Part shown: piece after piece, positions 24,005 to 34,595 of the stretch
How the letters are laid out: each line of letters starts with the position of its first letter
Numbering within the stretch: the stretch's first letter is position 1
Source of the DNA: Cornus controversa
Lineage: Eukaryota > Streptophyta > Magnoliopsida > Cornales > Cornaceae
Length of the DNA: 64,000 bases
Assembly: GCA_026545225.1 (NCBI GenBank)
Contig: CM048848.1
Coordinates: 22,856,806 to 22,920,805 of the forward strand
Direction: 5' to 3'
Notes under the pieces: model-generated
What the model was told of the DNA's origin: nothing
The model's input: the letters and a program-made list of their open reading frames with translations, nothing else
Database searches by the model: none
Translations under genes and position numbers: made by a program

Positions 24005-24609
24005 TTTATGTGTCCACAAAATGATAGTAGGCATGAAACATTCTGCTAGTTGTTATATATGAGCACATAATTTAGCACTGAGAACAACCAAAAACAATGG
24101 TATAGTCTAGCAAGTCTACAAATAGTCAACAGAATAATAAATTGAATGAGGTTAATCAATTCAACCAAGAGAACTTTTAGAAACAAAACATATGCAGGAT
24201 AACAAACTACAAAACTTTCAATCCTCAGAGCTGGCAAATGTAGTGAAACCAGTAGTTCAGGCTTTCTATGTAATAATATATATGAGATGTAAATCATGTA
24301 ACTAAAAATAGGAGTGTGATAAACAATTTCAAATGTAAATTGAATTCAAAAAACAAAAAATTTGCTATTTAACCATACACAATTTTGACAGGTAAATTAG
24401 AATTATATTGCTATACTACTGATTATGTTCCACAAAATTCAATATTTATCTGAAATTCTATTGCATTGTTTTCTATATTTATATTGATTATTAATAGACA
24501 AAAAATCAATTCAGTTAATAGATTTCAATAGTTAAGTAAATTCTTCTATGTAAAAGTTTATGAATACTTACAACATAATCAATCAAAAAATCTAAGAGAG
24601 AAAGAACAA

Positions 24610-24801
24610 TTGAACCATTACAATGAAGGTATTCACCTCCAAGAAAGTACCAAAATTAACCAATCTTTATTTACACTATCCAATGTGATTTATGCACTAA
24701 ATAATAACAAGCCCCAAGTGCCATATCGAAAAAGCAAACTGACCAGAATATTACAAGATTCTCTTGGAGGAACTAGTCGCTCTTTGATGGTGGCTTGTTT
24801 G
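24610..24801 (+). pseudogene. Captured KIN-10-type kinesin motor-domain exon
   Basis: An open plus-strand stretch reads [20 protein letters not shown], then [20 protein letters not shown], then [20 protein letters not shown], ending at a GTAAGG donor. It holds the switch II-linked helix and the VPYR-SKLT-LLQDSLGG hallmark of kinesin motors. The wording fits plant KIN-10 (KIN-10B-like) better than KIN-7, so it is not the same gene as the stalk exons at 9.3-9.7 kb. The P-loop and switch I exons are absent. It lies in the opposite orientation to its XBAT neighbour, which again fits capture by the older CACTA. Confidence 0.75.
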
Positions 24802-26404
24802 GTAAGGAGTTTTGAGAGTTATCATAATATCTATTGCTGCTTTTAATTGATTATTGTTCATATTGTACTGAAATAGAGAACTTAATTTTCACTCAAATCT
24901 ATGAACTCCATGAATTTGTAACAGTAATTGAATGTATCAATTCAGTACAAGATTCAGAAAATGGAATCTTAAAATGAGATAATAAAAAAAAAGAGCACTA
25001 CATGTAAATTTTATTCAAATGTCACTGTCCAGAATGGCCATTGATAAGTTTCATTCTCTGTCTTGCAATACAAAATTGCATGACTTAAACAAATGAAATT
25101 AATATCAAACATATTGATGAAATTGATCCCTAAGCATAGTTTTCTAGAACAGAACATTGCAGAGCTTTTTCAATCATGACACACATTGCAGAGCTTTTTC
25201 AATCATGACATATAATTCGAATCTTAGTTGAAGCATATTCACTGTTTATAGATGTCATTGTTTGAAAAGAAGAACCACTATATAGATCTGACAGCAAGAC
25301 AAAAATAACAGGAAACACAAATTCGCAAGAGATATACAGTGTTGTACAATTTCCAACAGAAATTGAAGTACCAAGAATGATAAATCAATGATCAAACACC
25401 AAAAATATAATGCAAACTAAGCAATAGTGACAAAATTCCAACATTCAATTTAGGGAAAAATAAACTCAACACACAACAAACGCAAATTCAACGCAAGCAT
25501 ATATCAATTTTGTGCTCCTATGAAAGTGTGTCACTTCAATTAATTCATAAATCACCAAATCTCAATCAAGTGCGCATGTGAGTGTGTATACAAACTGAAA
25601 TACGTGCGTCTACGAGTGTGTAGAGAGACAGAGAAAATTATACCAGTAGAAGGCTTTCTCAAACCCTAAAACCATACTCACAGATCAAAAGAAGCTTAAA
25701 TCATTGCCGAACAAGATTAAAATCAACCCGAGAATGGTTCCAATGGCTGTCTACGCGATCAACGGCTTCATCGTTGCCCCTTGCCATGGTGACTGTTCAG
25801 GTTTCACCAGCACAACCACCGACGTAGCTTAAGCTAAAACATTTTGGCTTGAAGTAGTGGATCTGAGTCTTGAACGAAGATTGAACGACAACGATGGTTT
25901 GGATCTGAGGAGTACACTGGACTCATCGTAGCCATCGTTGGGTGGCGCTCCTCTGAGGTCGAACAGTGGCGTGGTAGGAATACACCTCGTCGATTTGTGC
26001 CCCTTCCTCGTTGGAGGCTTCGAACGCTGATGCCAATGTACCCAACTAAGCGACAGCAGTGCGTAAGCTATTGTGTTTGAGAGAGAGAGAGAGAGACGCT
26101 GTGTATCCTAATCATCTCCCTTGGACTAGCAATTTCAACGACTTTGATTTCCATTTGGTGCAAAATGGTGTTTGGATGAGAGAGAAGGTGTGAGAGAGAT
26201 GAAATTTAAAAAAAATCATGAAAGAGAATGAGAGAAAGGCTAGTGAGAGAGTGAAATGGTGACCCGAAATCGTGTCCCCCTTCCAATATTGATGAGAGGA
26301 GAGAGAGAAATAAAAGCGTTTGTTAGCAAAAAGAAGACAGAGCACGTGAAATGAGGTTTAAAAAAGATTTAGGTGGCGGCTTAATTTTTGTGTGCACAGA
26401 GTTT
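24802..26404. other. Right interior of older CACTA, no supported gene
   Basis: No recognised gene. A 29-bp direct duplication (CATTGCAGAGCTTTTTCAAT unit) lies at about 25156-25208. At 25702-25788 a 28-codon minus-strand frame starts ATGGCAAGGGGCAACGATGA in GC-richer DNA and could be a captured first exon; unproven. A (GA)n run lies at 26079-26096. Confidence 0.4.
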
Positions 26405-26682
26405 AGTTCTAAAAAAAATTGAACTTCCATCACGGGCTATATCCATGATAAACATAAAACATTCCAACACGGGCTTTACCCGTGATGGAAAGTCTCTTTC
26501 TACCCCGGGCCCAAGTAGCCCGTGGTGAAAAGTATTTTCTACGACAGGCTATGCAAGCCCGTCATAGAAAGTAACTTTCAACCACGGGCTACATGAGCCC
26601 GCCGTAGAAAGTGACTTTCTACCACGGGCTGTGCGGGCCCGCCGTAAAAAGCCTGTCACTAAAGGCTAAATTTATTGTAGTG
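26405..26682. repeat. Right subterminal and terminal repeats of older CACTA
   Basis: ACCACGGGC / GCCCGTGGT-type units ending TTTATTGTAGTG. The following 3 bp are CGG, which does not match the CAC before 10735, so this end does not pair with the inner element's left end. Confidence 0.85.
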
Positions 26683-26689
26683 CGGCCTT

Positions 26690-27562
26690 TGGCCTGAGAC
26701 TTCATTTGGAGTTGCAGTTATGTTTTGGGCAAATGTAACTTTGATGTATGCTTGGATGTTGAATTTATTGCATGTAATAAGACAATGGATTTGTTTATGT
26801 AATGCTTGTGATAGCACTTAGTTCATCTAGTGGATGTTTTCAAGATGAATGGATTATGTTTGTGAATGAAGATGATTAACATGGATGTATGATTTAATCA
26901 TGAGTATGATTTAGAATGTGAAATTGATGTTAGTACCTTTCATTTATTTTATGAATAATGTATGAAAAATTCTAGGTTGATAGAATGGGATTGGAGTTCA
27001 AAATAAGCAAGGTGAGAGGTTGTAGCATTTTCTGCAGTTGCATTAGTACGGACATTTCAATGCATCAAAAAACCTGCAGGGTTTTGGAATATCAAAAGTG
27101 CCGAGAGTGTGTTTTGGTTGATAGCTGGTCGATACATATACAATGCATCGAACTTACGATGCATCGAAATGACCATTTCGATGCATCAAACTTTCGATGG
27201 ATCAAAATCATCACTTCGATGCATCGAAGTGTATAAATTCTTATTTCTTACAAAGGGATGTATGGGGATGTTTGAGGGGCGCCTTAGGGTTTGTAAGGTC
27301 TGTAGTGCACATACATACATGTACATTTGAAAAGTATGCTTCTACAGGATATGAAAGATAGGATAGGTTCGGTAGGGTTAACGAACGGGTTCACCTTGAT
27401 TTTCGAGACTCGAAAATCGAGGCGCGACAGAATAGTATCAAAGCTTGATATGAAGGTGAGATTGGTGTCGAAATGGTTCATATGGTTGAGTGAACGGGTT
27501 CACACTCGAGATTCGAAGTCGGTCCGGGAGAGTCCCGGCGGTCCGAATTTCAGGGCGTGACA
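26690..27562 (+). mobile_element. Probable LTR and leader remnant of a gypsy element
   Basis: A segment ending GGCGCGACA at about 27429 is followed by TAGTATCAAAGCT, a decayed version of the tRNA-iMet primer site TGGTATCAGAGC. After it comes leader-like sequence with GGCGTGACA, as seen in chromovirus-type gypsy elements. No gag or pol follows before the NLR gene. Within it, at 27135-27240, lie TTCGATGCATCGAA palindromes. Fossil, incomplete; the left boundary is uncertain. Confidence 0.45.
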
Positions 27563-28180
27563 TGGATATGGACATATAACTGCCGATCAATCTAAAACAA
27601 TAATTGAATATTTATTATTTCACTTTTAATCAATAAGTCTCTAATAAAACTTATGAACTTTGTTAAAGTGTACACCCATTTTATTAAAGTTGAACCAAAC
27701 GTTTGGATTTACTATTGATTAAACTAATCAAATCATAATAAATTAGCTAGCATAGATGTAAATTTTAAGAGTATGTTCCAAAACATATGATCAACCAACA
27801 CCCAACATATTTGAGAAAAATCAAGAAGAACGGAATTATAATATTTAGGAAAAGTTCATAATCAAATCCGGATCAAAACATGATACTGCAGGACAAAATA
27901 GGACTGTCATAAGCCTTGGACTGGTCAAGCCCCCCTGAGACCCTAATATATGCAAATTCTTGCATCTTGGCGAGGAGAAGATCTAATGTATGGAATATCA
28001 AAATTTAAGGCATTTTTCATATATGTCATCAGATTATTTGATTAGTGATATATTGACAGTAAGATGGTCATCTAGTTGATATAATCTACCGTGCAGAGTA
28101 ACCAAAGAAGACCATGGACTATGAACCGTTGCCGGCTTCCAAAGTCCTTCTTTTATTTTTTTTTTGTAAGGGGCTCCCAA
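27563..28180. other. Upstream intergenic DNA of the NLR gene
   Basis: AT-rich; no genes or recognisable repeats seen. Confidence 0.5.
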
Positions 28181-28379
28181 AGTCAACAAATCTAGTTCAT
28201 ATTTAATTAATTAATTATAGATTTATATTAATTAATCATCAACTTGGTCAAATGTTAAATAAAATAAACTACAAATTGTAACCCACCAAATTGTACTGAA
28301 CTACAAATTCCAGTAAAGTCAACGTCTTTCCGCGTATGGACTAAGCAGCCGAAGCTACATGGAAAAGTTTTGTTTGACT
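28181..28379 (+). promoter_or_regulatory. Cluster of W-boxes upstream of the NLR gene
   Basis: Four TTGAC(C/T) cores: complement at 28181-28186, 28246-28251 and 28317-28322, and direct at 28374-28379. They lie 245-445 bp before the NLR start codon. W-boxes bind WRKY factors and are common in defence-gene promoters (family knowledge). Activity is inferred only. Confidence 0.5.
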
Positions 28380-28623
28380 ACAATGCACTTGTGTCTAAAA
28401 CTAGAATTGTGTCATTTCTTTATTGATTTATATGAGTATAATAATTGATTTCTTTAAGAGTGAAGGTTATCAATATTCTTATTTTAAATACCGATAACAA
28501 CTTTCTTATTTTAATCTCTCTGTCCCAATATCATACCGTGCATTTCAGTTTCAGATAACCATTTACTTCATCAACCACCTACCAGCTAATAACCCAATTC
28601 CTAGAGAGACTAGCAATTAATTT

Positions 28624-31470
28624 ATGCAAAGTGAGATGACAGACAGTGCTGCTTTAGATTTTCTCTTGGAGAAGATGACGCAGTTAATAAACAGCGACGA
28701 TGAATTGATTGTTGAGGCTTGTAGAGACAAACGCATAATTGAGCCGCTTTATGAGGAGATGCAGTTTCTCCGAAAGTTTCTGAAAGATTTGGAGGAGAAA
28801 CGAGACGAGTATGATGAAGAAGTGAAAGCTATAGTGGCGAACATAAGAGACGTCACTTACCGGGTTGAAGATATAATTGATGGATTCCTCCTCCAAGTCA
28901 TCAGGCAGAAACACAGACATGACGCTCTCCGGCAGAAGAGAATGGGCAGAAGAGAATTCTTTGACCATTTTCTTTTGTTTCTTGCTAGTTTATTCTGCTA
29001 CTTTATCACTAATGAATTCCCATATCCTATCAATGTGCTCATATGGAACTGCCATATTTTCCTACTTCTCTACTTTGTCTTTTTTCTGTTTTTTGATTGT
29101 GTAAAATGGTTTTTCATCACTTGTGGATTTCGGTATCTTATCAAAATGCTGAGATGGAAATTGCGTTATTACCTATTTCTCAACTTCCGTGTTGTCACAA
29201 AAGAGATTAAGTTAATCAAGACACAAGTGATGAAAATTTATGAGGAGAATATGTATGGCATTGGCATCAGAGGAATCCTGCAAATTGGGAGCCCTTCCCG
29301 AATTGGAGCTTCATCAAGATCCAATATCAGTCCAACTTTAGACAAAGAAAGCATTGTGGGTTTCCATGACGAAGCAATGACAATCATGGAGCTGCTCACT
29401 GAAGAACATGAAAAGCAACTAAAAGTTGTATCCATCATTGGGATGCCTGGACTCGGTAAGACAACCCTAGCCATAAAAGTCTATGATGATCCTCTCATCA
29501 AATATTACTTTCATATTCGTGCATGGACTTGTGTGTCTCCCGTGTACCAAAAGAGGGATTTGTTGCTTGCAATTTTTCGCTCTGCTTTTCAATTTAGACA
29601 TGAAATTTGTGAGATGAGCGATGAGAGGCTAGGTGAAGATCTATACAGACGCTTGAAAGGGAGGAAATATCTTATAGTCTTGGATGATATATGGACTGTG
29701 CAGGCCTGGGATGTTCTGAAAAGATATTTTCCAAATGACAGGAATGGAAGTAGAATTCTGTGTACTAGCCGGCATGAAGGTGTGGCGGTATCTTTGCATG
29801 GTATATTTCACCATTTGCGTTTTCTAAATGAAAATGAATGTTGGGATCTATTACGATTGAAGACATTTCAGAACGATAGCTGCCCTCCAGAGTTGATGGA
29901 AACTGGAAAGAAAATTGCCAAAAAATGTCAAGGACTTCCCCTTGCAATTGTTGTAATATCTGGGCTTCTTGCAAAAAATGACAAGACAATTGAATGGTGG
30001 AGGCATGTTGCTGAAAGTGTAAGTTCATACATTGTTAGTGACCCAGCGAAATATATGGACACATTAGCACTAAGTTACAACCACTTGCCTCAGCACTTGA
30101 AACCATGTTTTCTCTATTTTGGAGCATTCCCGGAAAATTATGAAATCTTTGTGTGGCAATTGATATGGTTATGGGTCGCTGAAGGATTCATACGACAAAC
30201 TGACGAGAAAAGCTTAGAGGAAGTGGCAGAGGATTATCTGATGAATCTAATTGACAGAAGTCTAGTTGTTGTTTCCAAGAAAAGGTCTAATGGTGGAATC
30301 AAAGGATGTCGTGTCCATGACCTCTTGCGTGATTTATGCCTGAAAAAATCCCAAGAAGAGAATTTTCTTCAACAAATTTCTAGGTATGAACATTCTTCTT
30401 CTGCTTCAAATCACTTTCCATATAAGCAGCGTCGCTTGTGCATCCATGATAACCTTGTTGATTATACTTCTTTGAAGCATTATCAGTTTAACATCCGATC
30501 TTTCTTGTCCTTTGGCCATTCATTTTATAACTTACCTGGGAAGGATTTGTCATTCATTTGTCAAGCCTTCAAGCTTCTTCGGGTGTTGAATTTACTGTCC
30601 ATCAAAATCCTCTTCTTTCCAGAGGAAATTGAACAGCTAGTTCACTTAAGGTATTTAGCACTTCATGTGGAGCATGAACATGAGCATTTCCAACCATCAA
30701 TATCCAACCTCCGAAACTTGGAAACAATTATTGTTGATGGCCCAAAAGGTGCATTGTTTTTAAATGATGTTTGGAAGATGGTGAAGTTGAGGCATGTGCA
30801 TACTAGGCGTCTTATTAAAATCAAGTATCCACTTGATGATGGGTGTCCTTCTGTATTGGATAACTTGCAAACCATAGGTAAACTTAATATTCCTGACAAT
30901 GGAGATGACTATGTTTTGAAAAGGTTACCGAATCTGAAGAAACTAAAATGCCAATGTTATCATTTCCCTCAATTGGAGTTCCTAATTCACCTCGAGAAAC
31001 TGAATTTAGTTTACGATGGGTATGAAAGGTTTTCCCATCTAGGTTTGTTCCCCCCAAATCTCAAAAGCCTTACATTGTCAAATTTTGGCCTACCTTGGAA
31101 GGCAATGTCAACCCTTGGGAGTTTACCTAATCTTAAGGTTCTCAAATTATCATACAAGGCATTTGAGGGACCAAGGTGGGACACAATTGATGGGGAGTTC
31201 CGCGGACTGACATTCTTGAAATTACAAGGTCTGGATATTCAGCAATGGAATGTCTCTAGTAATCACTTTCCCAACCTTCAGACACTGGTGTTGGATGACT
31301 GTGAATGGCTTGAGGAGATCCCATCAAGTTTAGGGTGTATATCCACTCTAGAGATGATTCAAGTGCGATGGTGTAGCTATTCTGTTGAAAACTCTGCCAG
31401 GCAACTTCAAGAACAACAAAACTTCATGGGAAATGATGGGCTTAAAATCCTTGTCTACTCTTTATTTTGA
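28624..31470 (+). CDS. CC-NB-LRR disease resistance protein (R1-like)
   Basis: Intronless frame of 948 residues; an in-frame ATG four codons later (MTDSAALDF) is an alternative start. An N-terminal coiled coil carries the EDVID-type motif VEDIID (81-86). The NB-ARC domain shows Walker A GMPGLGKTT (273-281), kinase-2 KYLIVLDDIW (348-357), RNBS-B GSRILCTSR, GLPL (437-440), RNBS-D CFLYFGAFPE (495-504) and VHD in place of MHD (564-566). Irregular leucine-rich repeats run from about 620 to the end. The motif set fits cytoplasmic immune receptors of the R1/late-blight class, which sense effectors and trigger cell death. Residues about 111-190 form an odd, very hydrophobic aromatic stretch between the CC and NB-ARC domains, with two potential membrane-spanning runs (113-130 and 137-168). 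The gene looks complete and is the only intact host gene here. W-boxes lie upstream. Pathogen specificity cannot be inferred. Confidence 0.93.
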   Translation: MQSEMTDSAALDFLLEKMTQLINSDDELIVEACRDKRIIEPLYEEMQFLRKFLKDLEEKRDEYDEEVKAIVANIRDVTYRVEDIIDGFLLQVIRQKHRHDALRQKRMGRREFFDHFLLFLASLFCYFITNEFPYPINVLIWNCHIFLLLYFVFFLFFDCVKWFFITCGFRYLIKMLRWKLRYYLFLNFRVVTKEIKLIKTQVMKIYEENMYGIGIRGILQIGSPSRIGASSRSNISPTLDKESIVGFHDEAMTIMELLTEEHEKQLKVVSIIGMPGLGKTTLAIKVYDDPLIKYYFHIRAWTCVSPVYQKRDLLLAIFRSAFQFRHEICEMSDERLGEDLYRRLKGRKYLIVLDDIWTVQAWDVLKRYFPNDRNGSRILCTSRHEGVAVSLHGIFHHLRFLNENECWDLLRLKTFQNDSCPPELMETGKKIAKKCQGLPLAIVVISGLLAKNDKTIEWWRHVAESVSSYIVSDPAKYMDTLALSYNHLPQHLKPCFLYFGAFPENYEIFVWQLIWLWVAEGFIRQTDEKSLEEVAEDYLMNLIDRSLVVVSKKRSNGGIKGCRVHDLLRDLCLKKSQEENFLQQISRYEHSSSASNHFPYKQRRLCIHDNLVDYTSLKHYQFNIRSFLSFGHSFYNLPGKDLSFICQAFKLLRVLNLLSIKILFFPEEIEQLVHLRYLALHVEHEHEHFQPSISNLRNLETIIVDGPKGALFLNDVWKMVKLRHVHTRRLIKIKYPLDDGCPSVLDNLQTIGKLNIPDNGDDYVLKRLPNLKKLKCQCYHFPQLEFLIHLEKLNLVYDGYERFSHLGLFPPNLKSLTLSNFGLPWKAMSTLGSLPNLKVLKLSYKAFEGPRWDTIDGEFRGLTFLKLQGLDIQQWNVSSNHFPNLQTLVLDDCEWLEEIPSSLGCISTLEMIQVRWCSYSVENSARQLQEQQNFMGNDGLKILVYSLF

Positions 31471-32260
31471 CAACTAGATGGTCTTTTGGGATGAGGATGA
31501 TTATAATGCATATCAAAGCTTTTTTTTTTTCTTTTTCCTTATGTTTGTTACTATAGGTTCTTTTTTTGTTTTTCCTTACGAAGTAATATCTCATTTCTGA
31601 CTTTATATAAGTTTACTCCTGTTTAATGTTACTTGAAATAAATTGATTTTTTTTATGTTTTTTACTTTTGAGATGATATGATTCATGAACTTCGTATAGA
31701 AGGGTGCAAGGATTCTTGTCTGCTTTCCGGTACTTGTTTTGGTGTTCATATGCCCACTATTTCTTATACACACTTGTGTACTTTCATCTGCAGTAAGGCC
31801 AACAGCTGCAGGTTCTTATTATTAAATTATCTGGGTAAAATTTATACTTTTGTCTATGAAATTTATGGATAATTTTAGTAGATTCACTTGGTTCTATCCA
31901 TTGCAACTTGAAATTAAAGAATTTGAATGGAATTCTTTTGTTTATTGGGAATGCCCAAACTCGTGATAGAAGCGGAATGATCCGAAACAAGGGCAAGGAG
32001 GAAACATGTTTGAGCTTGAGAATTAAAAGTTGAACAATTGACGCTTCATTGACTAAACTCTGTAATTTTCTAGAAATATTAGCAATTATAGAGCTTTTAT
32101 TAGACCATATATAAAAGATGCTTTAGATTTTGAGGTCCACGAGTTTTAAATTGTCAATGCAGGCTCTAAAGTCATTCATATGGTTGGGCCATTTCCTAGA
32201 ACCACCAGCTTTGTCAATGCAGGCTCTAAAGTCATACATATGTATGTATGTATGGGGATG
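31471..32260. other. 3' flank of the NLR gene
   Basis: T-rich sequence with an AATAAA-like motif near 31638, which could serve as a polyadenylation signal. No gene. A direct repeat of about 30 bp (GTCAATGCAGGCTCTAAAGT) lies at 32153 and 32213. Confidence 0.5.
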
Positions 32261-32512
32261 GTGTGATTGGCTTGTTGCCGGCCGAATTAGAGAGAGGAAG
32301 AGGATGGGGTTGAACAGAGATATAGAGAGAGGGAGCTGTGATTGGGTTGTTGCCGGCGGAAATTAGAGAGAGAATTAGGATGGAGTTGAACAGAGATAGA
32401 GAGAGAAAGATGATCGGGTTGAGAACAGAGATAGAGAGAGAAAAAGGGGGTTGTGCTTGGGTTGTTACCGGCCGGAATTAGAGATAGAAAGATGATGGGA
32501 TTGAACAGAGTT

Positions 32513-32543
<31 letters not shown>

Positions 32544-32700
32544 TGTGCTTGGGTTGTTGCCGATCGGAATTAGAGATGATGGGTTTGAGAACAGAGATAG
32601 AGAGAGAGAAAAAGGGTTCTGTGATTGCGTTGTTGCCGACGGGAATTAGAGAGAGAAAGAGGATGAGGTGAGAACAGAGATGGAGAGAGAGAGGGTTGCG
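32261..32700 (+). repeat. Minisatellite of 70-95 bp units with a 27-base G run
   Basis: About five copies of a unit built from GATTGGGTTGTTGCCGGCGG, AATTAGAGAGAGAAAGAGGATG and GTTGAACAGAGATAGAGAGA. The third unit ends in a run of 27 G (32514-32540) where the others have GAGATAGAGAGAG. Open frames across it are by-products of the repeat. Confidence 0.85.
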
Positions 32701-33565
32701 TGAGTTTCTTTTTTTTTTAAATGGTCACAGTTAACAGAGACTGACGAAATGAACCTATTTGAACAAAAATCAATAATTTATTATTGTTTTTAGAACAAGA
32801 GGGGTTCAATATGAGAAGATATTCGAGAGACATACATGTCATTAGTATGCCTCTCTAATAAAAATTCACCAAAGGAGCATCAAGTCAACATGTTTACACA
32901 TAAGATAAAGTTTGTTTTATAATGATTGCAAGCTAAATAGACGTTCGCTTGTTAATCGATAAAATTTGATTTCTTGGCTTTCCTACTAATTGATCACATC
33001 GATATCTCTTCTCTCTTACCTTCATTCTCTCTCATCTCAACCTCCATTATCTAGAGTTCATCTCTCACCCTTGACTTTCAAATTCCACACCCAACAAAGC
33101 AAATCAGAGGACAACTAAGGATTCAATTTCAGAGGTGATTTATCTCCTACTAAAAAGAATTTTTTTTGTATATTTTGAATAGAATCGCTAAAGAGACCCA
33201 CAAAGATGGGGATTTCATTTCCTCTTGGCATTTGGAATGAAGATGCGTCGAAGTACAGAACCCATGAGAAAACCCTAGAGAATGATGATGTAACGCAAAA
33301 AATGTATCTCGAGTTAACTAAGTTCTCTCTCGAAACAACTTCAATTGGTGAGTATAAGTTTTATTGTAATTTATCTTCAATTTCTAATATCTATTTTGTC
33401 ATTACGAGTGCATGTTTTCAATGATCTCCACCTGTTTGCTGAATTGCCACACAGATATACCTTTGTGTAAAAATTCAAATAAAGCAGATAATTTTGAAAG
33501 CAAAGAGGGCCTGGTTAAAGAAATCAAAATCCTTTAGTCAATTTCTTCTCATCCTTTGTTTCAAA
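32701..33565. other. Intergenic DNA with a short exon-like frame
   Basis: No firm gene. The frame at 33206-33424 begins MGISFPLGIWNEDASKYRTH and reads protein-like to about 33340, where GGTGAGT could be a donor; I do not recognise it. Confidence 0.35.
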
Positions 33566-33826
33566 ATGAGCAACAAAGCTATTGCAGACGAGATGGAAAC
33601 GTCATACAGGACTATGTTGCAAACTTTGTTGGTCAAAAGAAATTGAAGCATCCCTGTGCCTTGTTCTCATTTGGGTCGTTACACAGAATTGCCAAGGAAA
33701 CTCAAGTCGTTCGAGCAAAAGCCATGGGTGACGAGTGTTAAAGAACTCAAGGATAAAGCCAGATTAGAGGCAAGTGGCAAGAGAGCTTACACCAAGTCAT
33801 CCTCAAAATGGTTTGTTGGAAAATAA
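33566..33826 (+). pseudogene. Decayed exon-like fragment, possibly APO-type RNA-binding protein
   Basis: An 87-codon frame from ATG to TAA with one internal TGA. The second half reads RYTELPRKLKSFEQKPWVTS then VKELKDKARLEASGKRAYTK. This is loosely like the segment before the zinc-binding APO domain in plant organelle APO (accumulation of photosystem one) proteins, but no APO motif follows. Family call is weak. It may be a gene relic linked with the frame at 33206. Just downstream, about 33849-33950, a 46-bp unit (TTTGTAACTATTGAATGGAT) repeats two to three times. Confidence 0.3.
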
Positions 33827-33950
33827 TTAGTGCCAAACACTGCACATTTTGTAACTATTGAATGGATAGTTTTTTGGTTGATGGTTGAGTCCTTTGTAAC
33901 TATTGAATGGATAATTTTTTGGTTGATGGCTGGAGTCCTTTGTAACTATT

Positions 33951-34595
33951 GAAGTGGTCTTTGTTCTAGCCTTTTAGTTGTGTTTTAATGTCTCAGAGGG
34001 GGAATCATTGATCAAGTCAATGTGTATTAAAATACTTTGAGAATCATTGAAAATTTTGTGGTACTCATTGAACTTTGGCAATTTCTTTTGGTGTACTTCA
34101 AATTGCTTGAAACATATCTTTTTTCCCTCGATAGTTATATTGTTTTTAGTTGTGTGCATGGAATCAAACAAACTTTTATTGTTGGTATAAGTCAATAATA
34201 TAAACTCTAATTAGGAAATTCATTTGGAACTTTTCATTGAAAAAAGATAAAGAAAGAAACAGACAGTGATTCTTTGATGTCAATAGTATCTATTTGAAGT
34301 TTCAATAACTTTACTTCTTAGAAAAACATTTTCTCATGGTGGTGATTGGATTTTATTAAGTTTTTGGAAGAAACCACGTTGGAAAGCATACAAATGATGT
34401 TGATAAGAAGTATGCATAATTTAATGAAACCATTAAAAGTTAGGCTCATTCAATTCACAACTAACATGCCTATTTTCATATGGGAGTGGCTTCTCAGAAT
34501 GGGAAACATTCATAGCTGGTTACTTGTATAGTTTGATTTGATTTGGTAATCATGTTGGGTGAACTCTTCAATGTAAAAACATAGGTAACCCTAAC
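33951..34595. other. Intergenic DNA, nothing recognised
   Basis: AT-rich sequence with short frames only. Confidence 0.5.

Larger units (their letters stand above)
9267..26682 (-). mobile_element. Older Pack-CACTA transposon (right end visible, left end not seen)
   Basis: The right end at 26682 reads TTTATTGTAGTG, the reverse complement of CACTACAATAAA, a CACTA (En/Spm-type) terminus. The subterminal repeats at 26405-26682 belong to the same family as those of the intact-ended copy inside it. Exons from at least three unrelated genes (KIN-7, XBAT31-like, KIN-10) lie between about 9.3 kb and this end, all decayed, which is typical of a Pack-type element. The XBAT exons lie on both sides of the inner CACTA, so 9.3-26.7 kb was contiguous before that insertion. 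No transposase (TNPA/TNPD) was recognised. The left boundary given is just the leftmost captured exon; the real end is probably left of the Athila-like element and outside the window. Confidence 0.65.

Noticed and set aside
10735-26682. One large CACTA element spanning 10735 to 26682
   Set aside because: The 3 bp after 26682 (CGG) do not match CAC before 10735, while the 3 bp after 22893 do. The XBAT exons on both sides also require the 10735-22893 pairing.
32261-32700. Frames of 72-78 codons at 32130-32671
   Set aside because: They follow the minisatellite and the G run; no domain or codon pattern.
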